A DNA stretch of 64,000 nt from Rhinopithecus roxellana (Eukaryota > Chordata > Mammalia > Primates > Cercopithecidae): assembly GCF_007565055.1 (NCBI RefSeq), contig NC_044557.1, positions 76,518,595-76,582,594 of the forward strand, in the 5' to 3' direction. A program made the translations under genes and the position numbers. The notes under the pieces were generated by a model. That model worked only from the letters and a program-made list of their open reading frames with translations, was not told where the DNA came from and searched no databases. Shown in pieces: positions 1 to 11,470 of this stretch (position 1 is its first letter; every line of letters starts with the position of its first letter).

Positions 1-174
1 GATTTGGTACATCTCAAGAGTGGCTTGTGAACTCATATTATATTTTTAAGACAATCCTCCCTCTCTGCCAAAAGGACAAATACTAAAGGATTCCCACTCA
101 CCATAATATAACCCTCTTGATAGTGATAGTTAGATCATTTTGTATATAACAAAAAATTAGGGGTGGAAAGGATG

Positions 175-645
175 TGCTTTGTACATAAATTAGTTCTTCT
201 CTAACATGGCCTACAAGACTCTGCCCAATCTGTCCCTAATCAAACTCATCTTGTCCTTCTCTCCCTTAATTCTCAGTGCTACAGCTTTGGTAGTCACTTT
301 TGAACACCTTACATAATTTCTTCCTACTAAAGAAACTTTGCACAGGCTGTCTCTCCTGCGGAAAATGTGTTTCCCACTGTCACTTTACCTTGTTAATATG
401 CCTACCTATCCTTCTTACTTCAATTCAAATTTACTTCCTCGGGAGCCTCCAGGACTATGTTGACCTCAGATTTCTCCACAACATTTCACAATTTGCCTTT
501 ACAGCACTTTGTCGTAAGCATTTGACTTTATGTCTGTAACCTGCCAGGCTCTGCGTCCATGTGGGCAAGAATTTTTACCATTGTATCCTCAATTCCATAC
601 CTAGCACATTATGGAAAGTTAGTAAGTTTTATTTTAATGAATAAA
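175..645 (+). mobile_element. L2 LINE fragment (3' region)
   Basis: The text follows the 3' part of L2 in sense orientation: a 'catggcctacaagactctgcc' stretch near 205, a 'ctttgcacaggctgt' block near 335, a 'tttacttcctcgggagcctcc' block near 430, and the closing 'tacctagcacat' followed by 'aatgaataaa' near 600-645. It is strongly diverged, as expected for this mammal-wide element. Family assignment is from recalled consensus; boundaries are approximate. Confidence 0.75.
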
Positions 646-667
646 ACCTCTATAAGTCATTTTGATA

Positions 668-1060
668 TAGTTGTGTTCATCGTTTATCACTTCTTAACAC
701 AATACCCCAAATTGAATGGCTTGAAACAGCAACCACTGTACTTATCTCTCATGAGTCTGTGGGTTGACCAGGCTCGGCGAGGCAGTTCTGCTCTTCCCAC
801 TTCGATTCTCTGTGTGGGTGCACACAGATGGTTGTTGGGGCTAGAGTAATCAGGAGCCTCCAATTAGCGTTGACATGGTCGGGCTCTCTCCCTTTTATAT
901 ATTGTCAGACATTTGTTCCCCATGTGCCCCTCCATTTTGTCTTTCCAGTAAAATAACTGGATTTTTTTTTCTTTTTTTTTATGTGGTGGCTCAGGAATTC
1001 CAAAACAGCAAGAGCAGAAACTGCCAGTCTTTCTTATAGATGCCTAACCTCTTCAATCTT
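668..1060 (-). mobile_element. MaLR-like LTR fragment (MLT1 group)
   Basis: The antisense pattern typical of MLT1 LTRs is visible: an 'aatggcttgaaacagcaac' block, 'gagtctgtgggttgacc', and a late 'gtggctcaggaattcc'. It is very diverged. Subfamily is uncertain, and another old LTR class is possible. Confidence 0.45.
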
Positions 1061-1149
1061 GGAGCATTATTTCTGTCACTCTCAGTTGGCTAATTTGTCA
1101 CCAGCCAGTTCAGATTTAATGTAGGGGATGGGGGAAAGTCGACACCAAT

Positions 1150-1335
1150 GAATATGTTTTATTGATATGCACCAGCACAGCACTAAATGCTTTATACAGG
1201 ATTCAAATAAAACTGTAAAGTAGGAAATAGTAACCTCATTTTTAAAATGAGGTTACAGAAATAAGCAAATGCAAGCAATTTATGTAAGATGTTATTGTTA
1301 GGTAGTGAAGCCAGAATTCAATCTCTGCTCTTTTT
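1150..1335 (-). repeat. MIR SINE
   Basis: Antisense MIR pattern: 'actaaatgctttatacagg', then 'aacctcatttttaaaatgagg', then 'gtagtgaagccagaattcaa'. This follows the order of the MIR core read in reverse. The middle has become a perfect 27-bp inverted repeat (1230-1256). Confidence 0.75.
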
Positions 1336-1339
1336 AAAT

Positions 1340-2220
1340 CTGAAAACTATATTGCTTGTTCTTATTATTTCCATGTTCTTCAGAAAGTCAAAAGCTTCTT
1401 TCCTGTTTTAGAAGTATTTTCCTTTAGCTTTAACATTTATAGTCACACATTAAAATTAACAAATATTGTAACATGTCCATTAATTTCATGTAAAAAGATA
1501 TAAAATGGAATTTTCAAATTTATTAAAAATTAATTTATTGTAAATGAGAAAATTGCAAGCAACATAAACACTTAAATTTTGTTATCACTAAATTCATCTG
1601 TTTTTAACCGAAGTACTGAGGACTTTAAAGTGGTATTGAGTAAGACTTACCTGAAGGTTGCCACATGCTTTTGTGAGGCCTCATAAGAGTTAACACAACT
1701 AATTAGTATTGTTGAAATGTCTGATCTATTTGATCTATTTGATCTCTTAGTTCCTTTTGATTGAAACCTGATATATATATTTTTAAAATTCTAGTTTAGG
1801 TTCTTGAAAATGATTTCACATAGTCTATTATCTGATCATATAGCTGCGGGGGCCTTTAATATTCTGTATATCTATTCACTGATGTTAGAATCATCATATC
1901 TGAAATTTTTATCCTGAAACAAGAAATTGAGTATTAAAAAATGAGAACCACAGGATATCAAATGTGAAGAGATTATGCTCCATAACATGTAACCTAAATC
2001 AGAAAAAGTGGTTGGTGGTTTTCTATTTATAATTCCTTGTTCACTTAAGAACGTTGCATATTTTCTCTGATTCACGAAGTGTTATAATTTCAGGAAGATA
2101 TACCTTTACTTTAAAATACGTAAGACTGAACATTTTTTCAATTAAAAAATTAGAGCTTTGCTTTTGAACATGTTTTTTAAGTCAGAGAATGATATTCACA
2201 TATTTTATGAAAAGTTGTGA
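1340..2220. other. Unique AT-rich stretch, no feature recognised
   Basis: No gene, RNA or repeat family was recognised. The short ORF-like runs here have no recognisable protein features. A trinucleotide-like 'gatctattt' reiteration occurs near 1722-1748. Confidence 0.5.
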
Positions 2221-2224
2221 AACT

Positions 2225-2590
2225 ACTCCTATGGTTTGAATAATGATCTATCCTCCAAAATTTGTTTGAAAATCCATTCCAACGCAACTGTATTAAAAGG
2301 TGTGAACTTTGGAATTATTATCCTTATAGAAGAATTGAAGATTGAAGAAAGCTCTCTTGCCCTTTTGTCTCTTCTATCACGTGACGACACAGCGTTCCTT
2401 TCCTCTGGAGGATGAAGCAACGAGGTGCCATCTTGGAAAGCAGAGAGCAGTCCTCTGCCAATTCTGTTGGCACCTTGATTTTGAACTTCTCAGCCTCCAA
2501 AACCATGAAAAATAATTTGTATTGTGTATACATTATCCTCTCTGAGGTATTTGGTTATAGTATCACAAATAAACTAACACAACTACGTAG
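2225..2590 (+). mobile_element. MLT1-type MaLR solo LTR
   Basis: It starts with 'tatggtttgaataatgatc' and 'tcctccaaaatttg', continues through 'gaggtgccatcttggaaagc' and 'cttctcagcctccaaaacc', and ends with an 'aaataaactaacacaac' tail. This order matches an MLT1 LTR in sense orientation. It is a solo LTR; no internal region is recognised. Confidence 0.8.
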
Positions 2591-2689
2591 ATGGGTAGTT
2601 GGTATAGCCTGAGGAATTCTTGAAATGTCATCTCTTAGGAAGAAGCCACTTGACGAACTGGCAATGCTGAAGTACTGAATTTACATTTC

Positions 2690-3570
2690 TACTTCCCTTC
2701 AACCTCACCAGCATTTATTATTAATACTGTCAAATTGTGTCAATCTGTTGAAAGTAAAATGCTGGGTCATTATATATATTCAACTTTATGCATATTAACA
2801 AGACTGCCACATTTATTTTTTGCTATTGCTATTTCCTCTTCTGTGGATTGTCTGTTCATATCATTGCGATTTTTGAAATGGGCCATGTAGCTTTTTCTTA
2901 TTGATTACTAGGGTTCTGATTTCATTTTCCTTCAAAAATGTACTACAAATATCAATATGCAAATATTCTACCAATCTATAACTTGTTTTCATTTTTTTGT
3001 TGTTGCTTTGTGTATATGTGTGTTTTTGGTACATATTATTACTGGTGTCTTTGTGATACACAAGTTTTAACTTTAAATAGGACTAATTTCTTTTGCAATT
3101 AATGCATTCTATGTTTAGTAAAAGACTATTTCACAGAAGTACTTCTTGTATTCTCAATCAGAAATTTGAAATAATTCTCAATCTGGAATTTGTCTTTGTG
3201 TATAGCATGAAGTGGAACACTAGATTTATTGTACTTCTAGGAAGATAGCTAATTATTTCAACATGATTTATTAAATACATTATTTCATTCTTTCCTCCTC
3301 CCAAATGATTTGTATATGTCAATGACATATTTATGTGTGACTGCTTCAGTTCTCAGTTCTCTTTCATTGATTGATTTGTTTAATCTTGTATAAAAACTTC
3401 TCTATTTTAAAAATGCAGAAGTATTACATATCCTGATATCTGGTAAACGTTCACATTCTTCTACCTCAAAATTGCCTTAGTTCTTTTTGACTTTGTACCA
3501 TTTATATATACATGTCCAAACCAGCTTTTTAAGTTACATACATGCAAGCACACACATAGATACTTTTAAT
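2690..3570 (-). mobile_element. Old L1 (L1M) fragment, antisense
   Basis: It reads as antisense L1 ORF2 and 3' region: 'ttctgtggattgtctgttc', 'tttttcttattgattact', 'tttgtctttgtgtatagc', 'tgatatctggtaaacg'. Order runs from 3' side to 5' side left to right, so the element is on the minus strand. It is heavily mutated and non-coding. Confidence 0.7.
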
Positions 3571-3719
3571 TTTAATTATAGTAAATTATTTTAAAAGAGG
3601 GGAATGACTCAACAAATTAAGTCGTCATATCCGTAAACGTGATACATCACTACAAATATCTAGTTTTAATTTATCTCTTTCTGTTGAATTTCATAATATT
3701 TAAAATGTTTGGAACATAA

Positions 3720-3965
3720 TTTGTTATATGTATTTCTAGATACTGTATGTATTTTATACACATCGAATAAAAACTCCTCATTTTTTCTCCTCATATTTCC
3801 TAGTAACCACCATTCTACTCCCAATTTCTGATACCTAATATAATTGGGATTATACTCTATTTGTCTTGTTAAAGAATGATTTCAATTTGCATAATGTCTT
3901 CTAGGAGGCTCTGCCACATTCTTAGATACAGTATCTAGGAATACATATAACAAATTATGTATGCA
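3720..3965 (-). mobile_element. L1M 3'-UTR fragment, antisense
   Basis: The 'gaataaaaactcctcatt' and 'aaccaccattctactcccaa' blocks match an old L1M 3' UTR in antisense. The same blocks recur in the separate L1M copy at 5410-5560, so two L1 3' ends of a related type sit 1.7 kb apart in the same orientation. Confidence 0.65.
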
Positions 3966-4159
3966 AAAGTATGCACTATCTATGATGTTATGGTGAATGT
4001 GAGTTTTTCTGGTAAATTACAATTTTCTACAGATGCCCTTGAATTTTCTATCATAATGACACAGTTTTTTTTTCCAATACTTATTTCTTTAATTTTTGTT
4101 TCTTATTGAACTGAGCAGAACTTCCAAAACAATGCTGAATACAAAGAAAGATAATAATG

Positions 4160-4390
4160 AAGGATAACATTTATTAATATATTATGTGTAAGTTTCCATT
4201 CAAAGTACATGTGATAATTTATTTAAAACTGACAGCATGCCAGATGAGGTAGACAGTATAATTATTTCCTTTCTTTCAGGTGAGAAAAATGAGGTGGAAA
4301 GAAGATGAGTAACTGGCTCAACGTTTTGCAGCTAATCATAACAGAGCCAGGATTCCTCCTAGCAGCCTGCTGTATAACTCATTCCCTTAG
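4160..4390 (-). repeat. MIR SINE
   Basis: Antisense MIR order: 'aacatttattaatatatta', 'gatgaggtagacagtataat', 'aggtgagaaaaatgaggtgg', 'gagtaactggctcaacg', 'cagagccaggattcctcc'. Confidence 0.75.
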
Positions 4391-4725
4391 CACTCTCAAG
4401 TACAAATAACAGTGGCAGGCCAGTTTGTATGTATCTGATTTTAAAGGACTACCTCTGATTATTTACTACTAATATTTGCTATCATTTGTAATAGTACTCC
4501 TTTTGTCTTAACAGCTTTATTGAACTATAATTAATATACACAAAATTGCATATATTTAATACACATGGATGTGTTCTGTTGTATGCTTACACCATAAAAC
4601 AATCACCACAATCAAAGTAATAGATATATCTATCATCTCCAAAAGTTTCCTCATGTGCCTTTGTGTGTGTGTGGTGGGAGAGAATAAAAACACTTAACAA
4701 AAGATCTACTCACTTAAAAAAATGT

Positions 4726-5020
4726 GGCTGGGCGTGGTGGCTCATGCCTGTAATCCCAGAACTTTGGGAGGCTGAGGACGGTGGATCACCTGAGGTCAGG
4801 AGTTCGAGGTCAGCCAGGCCAACATGGTGAAACCTCCTGTCTACTAAAGATACAAAAAAATAGCCAGGCGCAGTTGCGCGCGCCCGTAATCCCAGCTACT
4901 TGGGAGGCTGAGGCAGGAGAATTGTTTGAACCCGGGACGTGGAGGTTGTAGTGAGCCCAGATCGTGCCACTGCACTCCAGCCTGGGTGACAGAGTGAGAC
5001 ACCATCTCAAAAAACAAACA
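4726..5020 (+). repeat. Alu (AluS-like)
   Basis: Dimeric Alu in sense orientation. It starts 'ggctgggcgtggtggctc', has both arms and the A-rich linker, and ends in 'gagacaccatctcaaaaaac'. Inserted in the L1M and followed within about 10 bp by a second Alu in the same orientation. Confidence 0.95.
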
Positions 5021-5028
5021 GTGTAAGC

Positions 5029-5324
5029 AGCCAAGGCTGTGGCTTATCCCTGTAATCCCAGCACTTTGGGAGGCCGAGGCGGGAGAATGACTTGAGGTCA
5101 GGAGTTCAAGACAAGCCTGGCCAACATGGTGAAACCCCATGTCTAATAAAAATACAAAAATTAGCAGGGCCTGGTGGTGCACACCTGTAGTCCCAGTTAC
5201 TCGGGAGGCTGAGGCAGGCGAATCGCTTGAGCCCGGGAGGTGGAGGTTGCAGTGAACCCAGATCATGTCACTGCACTCCAGCCTGGGTGACAGAGCAAGA
5301 CTCTGTCAAAAAAAGAAAAAAAAA
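5029..5324 (+). repeat. Alu (AluS-like), second of a tandem pair
   Basis: Full dimeric Alu; the left end is degraded ('gccaaggctgtggcttatcc'). The tail 'caaaaaaagaaaaaaaaatt' runs straight back into the L1M sequence. Confidence 0.95.
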
Positions 5325-6514
5325 TTAAGTGCACAATACAGTATTGCTTAACATAGACATGTTGATAGCAGATCTCTAGAAATGATTCAATTTGCATAAC
5401 TTGAATTATACCCACTGAATAAAAACTACTCATTTCCCTCTTCCCACATCCCCTCACAACCACTGCTCTACTCCCTATTTTAGATACCTAATATAAATGG
5501 AATCGTGCAGTATTTGTCTTGTTATATAATTGTTTAAATTTGCATAATATCCTCTAGATTCTGCCACATTGTTGCATATGGCAGGATTTTGCTCCTTTTT
5601 AAGGCTGAACAATATTCCATTGCATGTATATAACAAATTTTCTTTAACCATTCATCAGTTGGTAGACATTTAAATTGTTTTCATATCTTGTCTACTGTGA
5701 ATAATGCTTCAATAAACATGGAAGTACAGATATCTCTTCAAGATCCTAATTTCGCTTCTTTCAGACAAATACTCAGAAGTGAGATTGTTGGATCCTATGC
5801 TAGTTTCATTATTCATTTTTGAAGGAAACTCCACACTGTTTTCTATATTGGTTGTATCATTTCAGATTCCCACCAACAGAATACAAAGGTTTCAGTTTCT
5901 CCATAAGCTTACCAATATCTATCTTTTTATTGATAATAGACATGCAAACAGGTGTGAAATAATGTCTCATTATGATCTATATTTGTACTGCCCTCAGCTT
6001 AGTGATGTTAAGCACTGTTCTTATACGTGTTGGCCATTTATATGTCTTCTTTGGAAATAATGTCTATTCAACTCCTTAGTTCATTTTTTAAATCAGAATA
6101 TTTGTATTTTTGCTCTTGAGTTCTAGGAGTTCCTTATACATCTTAGATATTAATCCCTTATCAAACATATGGTTCACAAATATTTTCTTCTATTCCATAA
6201 GTTGCCTTTATAGTCTATTGTTTCCTTTGCTGTGCAGAATAATTCTACTTTGATATAATTTATTTGTCTATTTTTGCTCTTGTTGCCTGTTCTTTTGGTG
6301 TAATATACAAGAAATCATTCCGAAGACTAATATCAAGAAGAATTCTCTATGTGCTTTCTTCTGAGTTTTACATTTTCAGGTCTTAGGTTTAAGTTTTTAA
6401 TCCATTTAGAGTTGATTTTTGTGCATGATGTAAGAATAGGATCAAATTTCATTCTTTTGTGAGTAGATGTTGAATTACAAGATTACATTAGTAATTTATT
6501 AAAAAAAAAAAAAA

Positions 6515-7590
6515 CTCTCAAAAAAATACAGCCCAGGACCAAATGGCTTCACTGGTAAATTCCACCAAAAATTTAAATAATTAATGCCAATCCTTCTCAA
6601 GCTCATTCAAAAAGTTAAATAGGAGGGAATACTTTTGAACTCATTTTATGAGTCCAGCCCACTCTGACACTAGTGCCAGACAAATACACAAGAAAAGGAA
6701 ACTATAGGGCAGTATCCCTGAGACACAATGATGGAAAAATCCTCAACAAAATACTATTACCAAAGAAAGTTCAACAACACATTAAGGATAAATTACCATG
6801 ATCAAGTGGGATTCATCCCCGTGTTGCAAGGATGGTTCAACATTTGCATCCTGAGGCATAAGGAAGAATGTAGATGGGTTGCGAGTAGACCTGGAGAGAC
6901 AACGGCCATTATTAAAACATGAAAAATAACATGCTAGCAAGGTTGTGGAGAAAAGTGAATGCTTATCAGCTGTTGGTGAGAGTGTAATTTAGTTCAGCCC
7001 TATGGAAAGAAGTGTGATGATGTCTCAAAGACAAAAAAAGAATTACCTTTTGACCTAGCAATCCCATTACTCATAATATACCCAAAAGAATATAAATTGT
7101 TCTATCATAAAGACACTTGCATGTGTGTATTCATTACAGCACTATTCATTAGAGCAAAGAAATGGAATCAACCTAAATGTCCATTAATGGTAGATTGCAT
7201 AAAGAATATGTAGTACACATACAGCATGGAATACTATGAAGCCGTAAAAAAGAATGAGAGTATGTCCTTTGCAGGAACATGAGGGGAGCTGGTGGCTATT
7301 ATCTTTAGCAAACCAACGCAAGACAGAAGACCAAATACTGCATGTCCTGTCTTGTAAGTGGGAGCTAAATGATGAGAACACATGGACAGAAAGGGGAAAA
7401 ACAGACACTGGCGCCTACTTGAGGGTGGAGGGTGGGAGCAAGGAAAAGATCAGAAAAAATATGTATCTAATTCTAGTCCTAGTACCTGGGTGACAGAATA
7501 ATCTGTACAAGAAATACTTGTGACACAAGTTTACCTATATAACAACATGCACATGTAGACCTGAACCTAAAATAAAAGTTTTAAGAAAAC
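6515..7590 (+). mobile_element. L1 (L1PB/L1MA-like) 3' end, internally deleted
   Basis: Sense L1: RT-region text 'cagcccaggaccaaatgg' and 'catgatcaagtgggattcat'. Near 6845-6945 it jumps to the downstream block 'caaggttgtggagaaaag'. It ends with 'gaacctaaaataaaagtttt', typical of L1PB/L1MA. The jump implies an internal deletion of more than 1 kb relative to full-length L1. It abuts the minus-strand L1M head to head at about 6490-6515. Confidence 0.85.
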
Positions 7591-7599
7591 ATTCTTTAA

Positions 7600-8330
7600 A
7601 AACTGTAAAATTCTGATAATTTAAGATTAAATAATTCAAGATATCTCTGTAAATGAAAATAAATCTGTAATGAAATTACAGAAAAAAAGATAAATCTGTA
7701 AATGAAATTTTTAAAACAAACTAAATTTCTTCTCTCCACCAATGAATTTCTAACTTTCTGTCCATCAGTACGGGGAGCTTATTGTCTAAGTTCCAAAACT
7801 AGACAACATGTCATAACATTTGTAGATGTGTTTGTGGGGAAAATACAAACACAACATCTTCATAATTTGAACAATTCCATTAAATACAAAATGGAAACTA
7901 AATCTTTAAGACATAAAATTATCTTGGATCTATAAGAACCATTTGTTGATATCACAGGTGTAATATTTGCCATATAAGGTATTTTCACTAAGCTATTAAT
8001 AATGTTGCTCCATCAGATGTGTCTAACAGACCAAGCTAATTTACTACCTTGAATCAGGGATGGGGTAGAAACTATGAATAACAGACTGTGAACTATGAAC
8101 CTAGAACATTGAATCCATTTTCCGTTTAGTCTCAAAAACAAACATTTTAGATAAGTAAAACTACTTCAGTTAATAATAAGTAAGACCAAGATTAAGAGGT
8201 ATAAGTTGATGAAGGTCATATGGCTGTGCAATAGGATGTAAATACATCTTTTATTTTTATTTCAAACTTGTATTCTTTCCATTATGTTAGACCTACTTGT
8301 TTTTAGTTAATAATCATCTTACATGCTATA
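7600..8330. other. Unique AT-rich stretch
   Basis: No gene recognised. At 7642-7709 a short motif, 'atctgtaaatgaaa' and variants, occurs three times in tandem-like array. A weak antisense MIR-like trace lies near 8130-8240 ('agttgatgaaggtcatatgg'). Confidence 0.45.
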
Positions 8331-8335
8331 ATATT

Positions 8336-8570
8336 ATATTTTATATATATGCACATATATGTGTGTATATATATGTAGGAACTTATGCATGTATATATAT
8401 GTGTTTTCTGTTCCTGCATTTATATATAAGTATATATATACATATATGCATACATGTACATGTATGCATGCATATATGTATATGTGTGTATACATATATT
8501 TACAGATATGTGCATGTGTGTATGTATACACATATGTACAAATATGTGTATATTTATATATAGAGAGAGT
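8336..8570. repeat. AT/GT alternating dinucleotide tract
   Basis: About 235 bp of imperfect TATATG/CATATA/TGTGTA units, mostly alternating purine and pyrimidine. It includes a perfect 24-bp palindrome at 8446-8469 centred on GTAC. Long open frames in both directions (for example 8297-8563) are a by-product of the low complexity, not genes. Confidence 0.95.
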
Positions 8571-8694
8571 CAATTTACTGGAAGAAATTTATGATTAAAA
8601 TATAACACAAATATTTTAGCAATTAATTTAATGATAGATTTAATAACAAATGTCTTTCTAGAGATAAGTAGTCAAAAATGTAACAAATTATTAG

Positions 8695-8850
8695 GCAGTA
8701 CAGTTCAATGGTTGCAATCACAGTCTCTGGAATCAGATAATCCTAAATTTCTACTATGCCACCTTTTAGCTGTGTGACCTTGGAAAAGCCAATAATTTCT
8801 CCGTACGTTATCTTAAAATAGTAATATTTGTATCTACTACTTTGATAGGA
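8695..8850 (+). repeat. MIR SINE
   Basis: Sense MIR: 'cagtctctggaatcagataa', 'ctgtgtgaccttggaaaagcc', then 'ttatcttaaaatagtaatat'. The order and spacing of these blocks match MIR. Confidence 0.8.
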
Positions 8851-9250
8851 TTAATTTCTCTTCCCCAGATCTTCTCTTTCCTGTAATATATCCACATTCT
8901 TGCTGTGGCTTCGGGTTGATTTTAGACTCATCCTCAGGTTTGCTTTGGCCAGTGGAATGTGGTAGACACGACTTAAGAAGGATGATACTTGTGTTTTATA
9001 CTCAAAATGAGAACACGGCCCTGGGGTACTGATACCTCTTCAGTTTGGGAACAAAAACAAAAACACATGGAAAGACCTGAGCCCAAATCACACAAGACTC
9101 ATGTCCTGTAGATCCATAACATGAATCAGAGACACCCAAAAGACCAACCCACATTATCATATTCACAACTGGTTTGCAAACCTATGATCTTAAAAATGTT
9201 TATTGTTTTAAGCTATGGAGTTTTAGAATGGTTTGTTACTCAGTATTTTG
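8850..9250 (+). mobile_element. MLT1-type MaLR LTR
   Basis: Sense MLT1 blocks: 'ttgctttggccagtggaatg', 'cctgagcccaaatcacac', and the 3' terminal 'tgttttaagctatggagttt' plus 'gaatggtttgttactcagta'. Subfamily not resolved. Confidence 0.7.
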
Positions 9251-9429
9251 TAAAATATGGTAACATACACATTAGCTGAGTGTGTCCCAATGTGAAAAAA
9301 TGAATTGATTTGAAATCTGATGTATGCCCACATCCCAAAGCAATGTTCAAGCCACGGTAGGTATTCAAGAAACATTTGTTGACTTTTGAATAAGTAAAGT
9401 AAATATGAACTTTCACATAGTAAGTGCCA

Positions 9430-10260
9430 CAAACAAGCAGTTGTTTTTATGCACTACTGTATATAGTCTCTTATCTGCTCCTAATGAAAATGATGTGAAC
9501 TTTCGTGATATCAGATGATACAATATTCACTGAACTTTCTATTACATTTATTTATAATGAGTATAACTGAATTAAGGAGTTGAAGACTAATTCTTTAATA
9601 AACAAATATTTTATTCTGTTCATGACTCAAGTTTGGCTCCCTGCGTGTAGGCATCAATTTATCAATATGTTCAATGGTCACAGAGGAGTTTTTAGAAAGA
9701 ACAGGGATAATTAACTCTGACAAAGAACATTCTTAAATACAAATGACTTAATATAGTTTCCAAATGTGAATTTACAAGTTGTGAATAACTTAAACAATAG
9801 AAAAATTAGCTATATTTTTACATTGACATATCTAAAATGAAAAAGCGAAGGGTTAGCATTTCTTGGTTTGGAATGTTTTCTATTAATTAAGCAATAAACT
9901 ATTCAACTGTTTCTCAAATACCTCTCAACTTACTGTTATTATATCTGTTTTACTTTAGTTGTATTCAAATTATCTCCTTCAGAAGAAAGGATAGGAATAT
10001 AGACTTATGAAGCAGAGGGCTCAGAGTATTCAAATTGCCAGGAGTAATGCAGGATTCGAGTTGGTGGAAAGAAGGTATCTTATCTGATCCTGCAAGACAT
10101 ACAGATATAAAGAAATACTGAAAGCCCAAAAACAAATGTGAAGGAAATGTAAATTAGTCTTATAAAGGGATTACACAGAAATACCGCACATGTGCTGATT
10201 ACCAAAATTTCTATCTCTAGTTCTGGCCATATTTGACCAGACACATTATCCCATAGCCTA
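9430..10260. other. Unique AT-rich stretch
   Basis: No gene or clear repeat recognised. A short L2/MIR-tail-like piece ('acatttgttgacttttgaat') lies just before it, near 9370. Confidence 0.4.
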
Positions 10261-10264
10261 TTTA

Positions 10265-11470
10265 ACACCTCGTTTTGGACTACTGTTTTCTACTTAACAT
10301 GTCCAAAACAGAATTCTTGTTTCTACTGCTAATTTTCTTCTCCTGGCTTCTTCCAAATTCAGAAAATGGCAGCAATGTTTAAACTCTGCTCAGTCCCCAA
10401 ATCACAGGTGTTATCTTTACCTTCTCTTCTTTTCACCCTAAATCATCCAACACTTTTTCGTCTTTGAATACATCCTAAATTTAAGCCTTTCTCAATATCC
10501 CTCTAGTCCCACACTAATTCTCACCAGTACCTCTTTCCCATAGACAATTATCTGTTGTCTTTTTAGGATTCCCTGATTCCATTCATATCTTCCTAGTGCA
10601 AATTTTATGTAAATTCTATGTAATATATAACCAGAGAGGTTTTTTTTATAGATGCAGATCAGATTATGTCACTACCATCTTCAATGCTCTGTGGTAGTTC
10701 CCATCTTAACCAGAATAAAATCCAAACATTACCCTGGCCTGCTAACTACTACATAATCTGGCCCTGCCCTCTCTTCCTCTGTCCTCATTCATCACATTCT
10801 TGCCATTTTGGTTTCTTTGCTCTTCTTCAAATTAGCCAGACTCCTTCCTGACTCAGCTTTTCTGTACTTGCTCTTTCCTTTGATAGAAATGTTAGACTCC
10901 AAAGTCTTTTTGTAAAGTCTGTTTTAATTTCTTAATTGACAAATAACATTGCATGTATTTACAGTGTATATCATGATGTTTTGAAATATGTACTTTATGG
11001 AATGACTAAATCTACTAATTAACATACGCATTAACTGGCATAGTTATCATTTTTGTGGTGACAACACAATATTCATCCTCTTAGAATTTTCCAATAATAT
11101 GTCATTATTAAACACAGACACCATGTTTTGCCATAGATCTCTTGAACTTCTTCCTCTTATTCGAAGTCTATACGTGGTACATTCTCATTTAATTCATTTT
11201 TCTGCTAAATGTAATCTCCTGAAAAGGCCTAACTAGCCACTTAAGCTTAAATAACCTCCACTATTACATCATTCTTTCTTTACTTGCTTTATTCTTCTAA
11301 AGAGCATGTAACATCATATTATATATTGATTTCTTGTCTATCTTCCCTACTATAATGCAAGTTGCATGAGGACAGGAATTTGTTTCTTTCTATTTTTCAG
11401 CACATAAATAATGCCTGGAATATTGCAGATTTCCAATAAATATTGATGGAATCGATGGATAATGGAGTGA
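10265..11470 (+). mobile_element. L2 LINE, long fragment split by an L1MA piece
   Basis: Sense L2: 'acatgtccaaaacagaattc' (10298), 'atgcagatcagattatgtca' (10650), 'ctacataatctggccctgcc' (10750). After the L1 insertion come 'gttgcatgaggacaggaatt' (11360) and 'ccaataaatattgatggaat' (11432). This is one of the longer L2 remnants here, about 0.9 kb without the insertion. No intact ORF. Confidence 0.85.
10905..11178 (-). mobile_element. L1MA-type 3' end inserted in L2
   Basis: Antisense L1 3' UTR: 'cttaattgacaaataacatt', 'tatatcatgatgttttgaaa', 'ctaattaacatacgcatt', 'ccatagatctcttgaac'. It sits between two halves of the L2 and so inserted after it. Confidence 0.8.

Larger units (their letters stand above)
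4505..6490 (-). mobile_element. L1M (L1MB/MC-like) 3' half, split by two Alus
   Basis: Antisense L1M: 'acagctttattgaactataa' at the 3' end (4515), 'aaaacacttaacaaaagatc' up to 4715, then after the Alus 'gcacaatacagtattgctta', 'gcagatctctagaaatg' and a long run into ORF2 ('gtttttaatccatttagag' near 6390). Without the Alus it is about 1.4 kb. The reading frames are destroyed. Confidence 0.85.

Noticed and set aside
5600..7590. Head-to-head L1 pieces as a single twin-primed (5'-inverted) L1
   Set aside because: Both pieces contain the same 3' region of L1 and differ in type, so they are separate insertions.
8297..8573. Open frames on both strands rich in Tyr, Ile, Cys and His
   Set aside because: Products of the TATATG/TGTGTA low-complexity tract.
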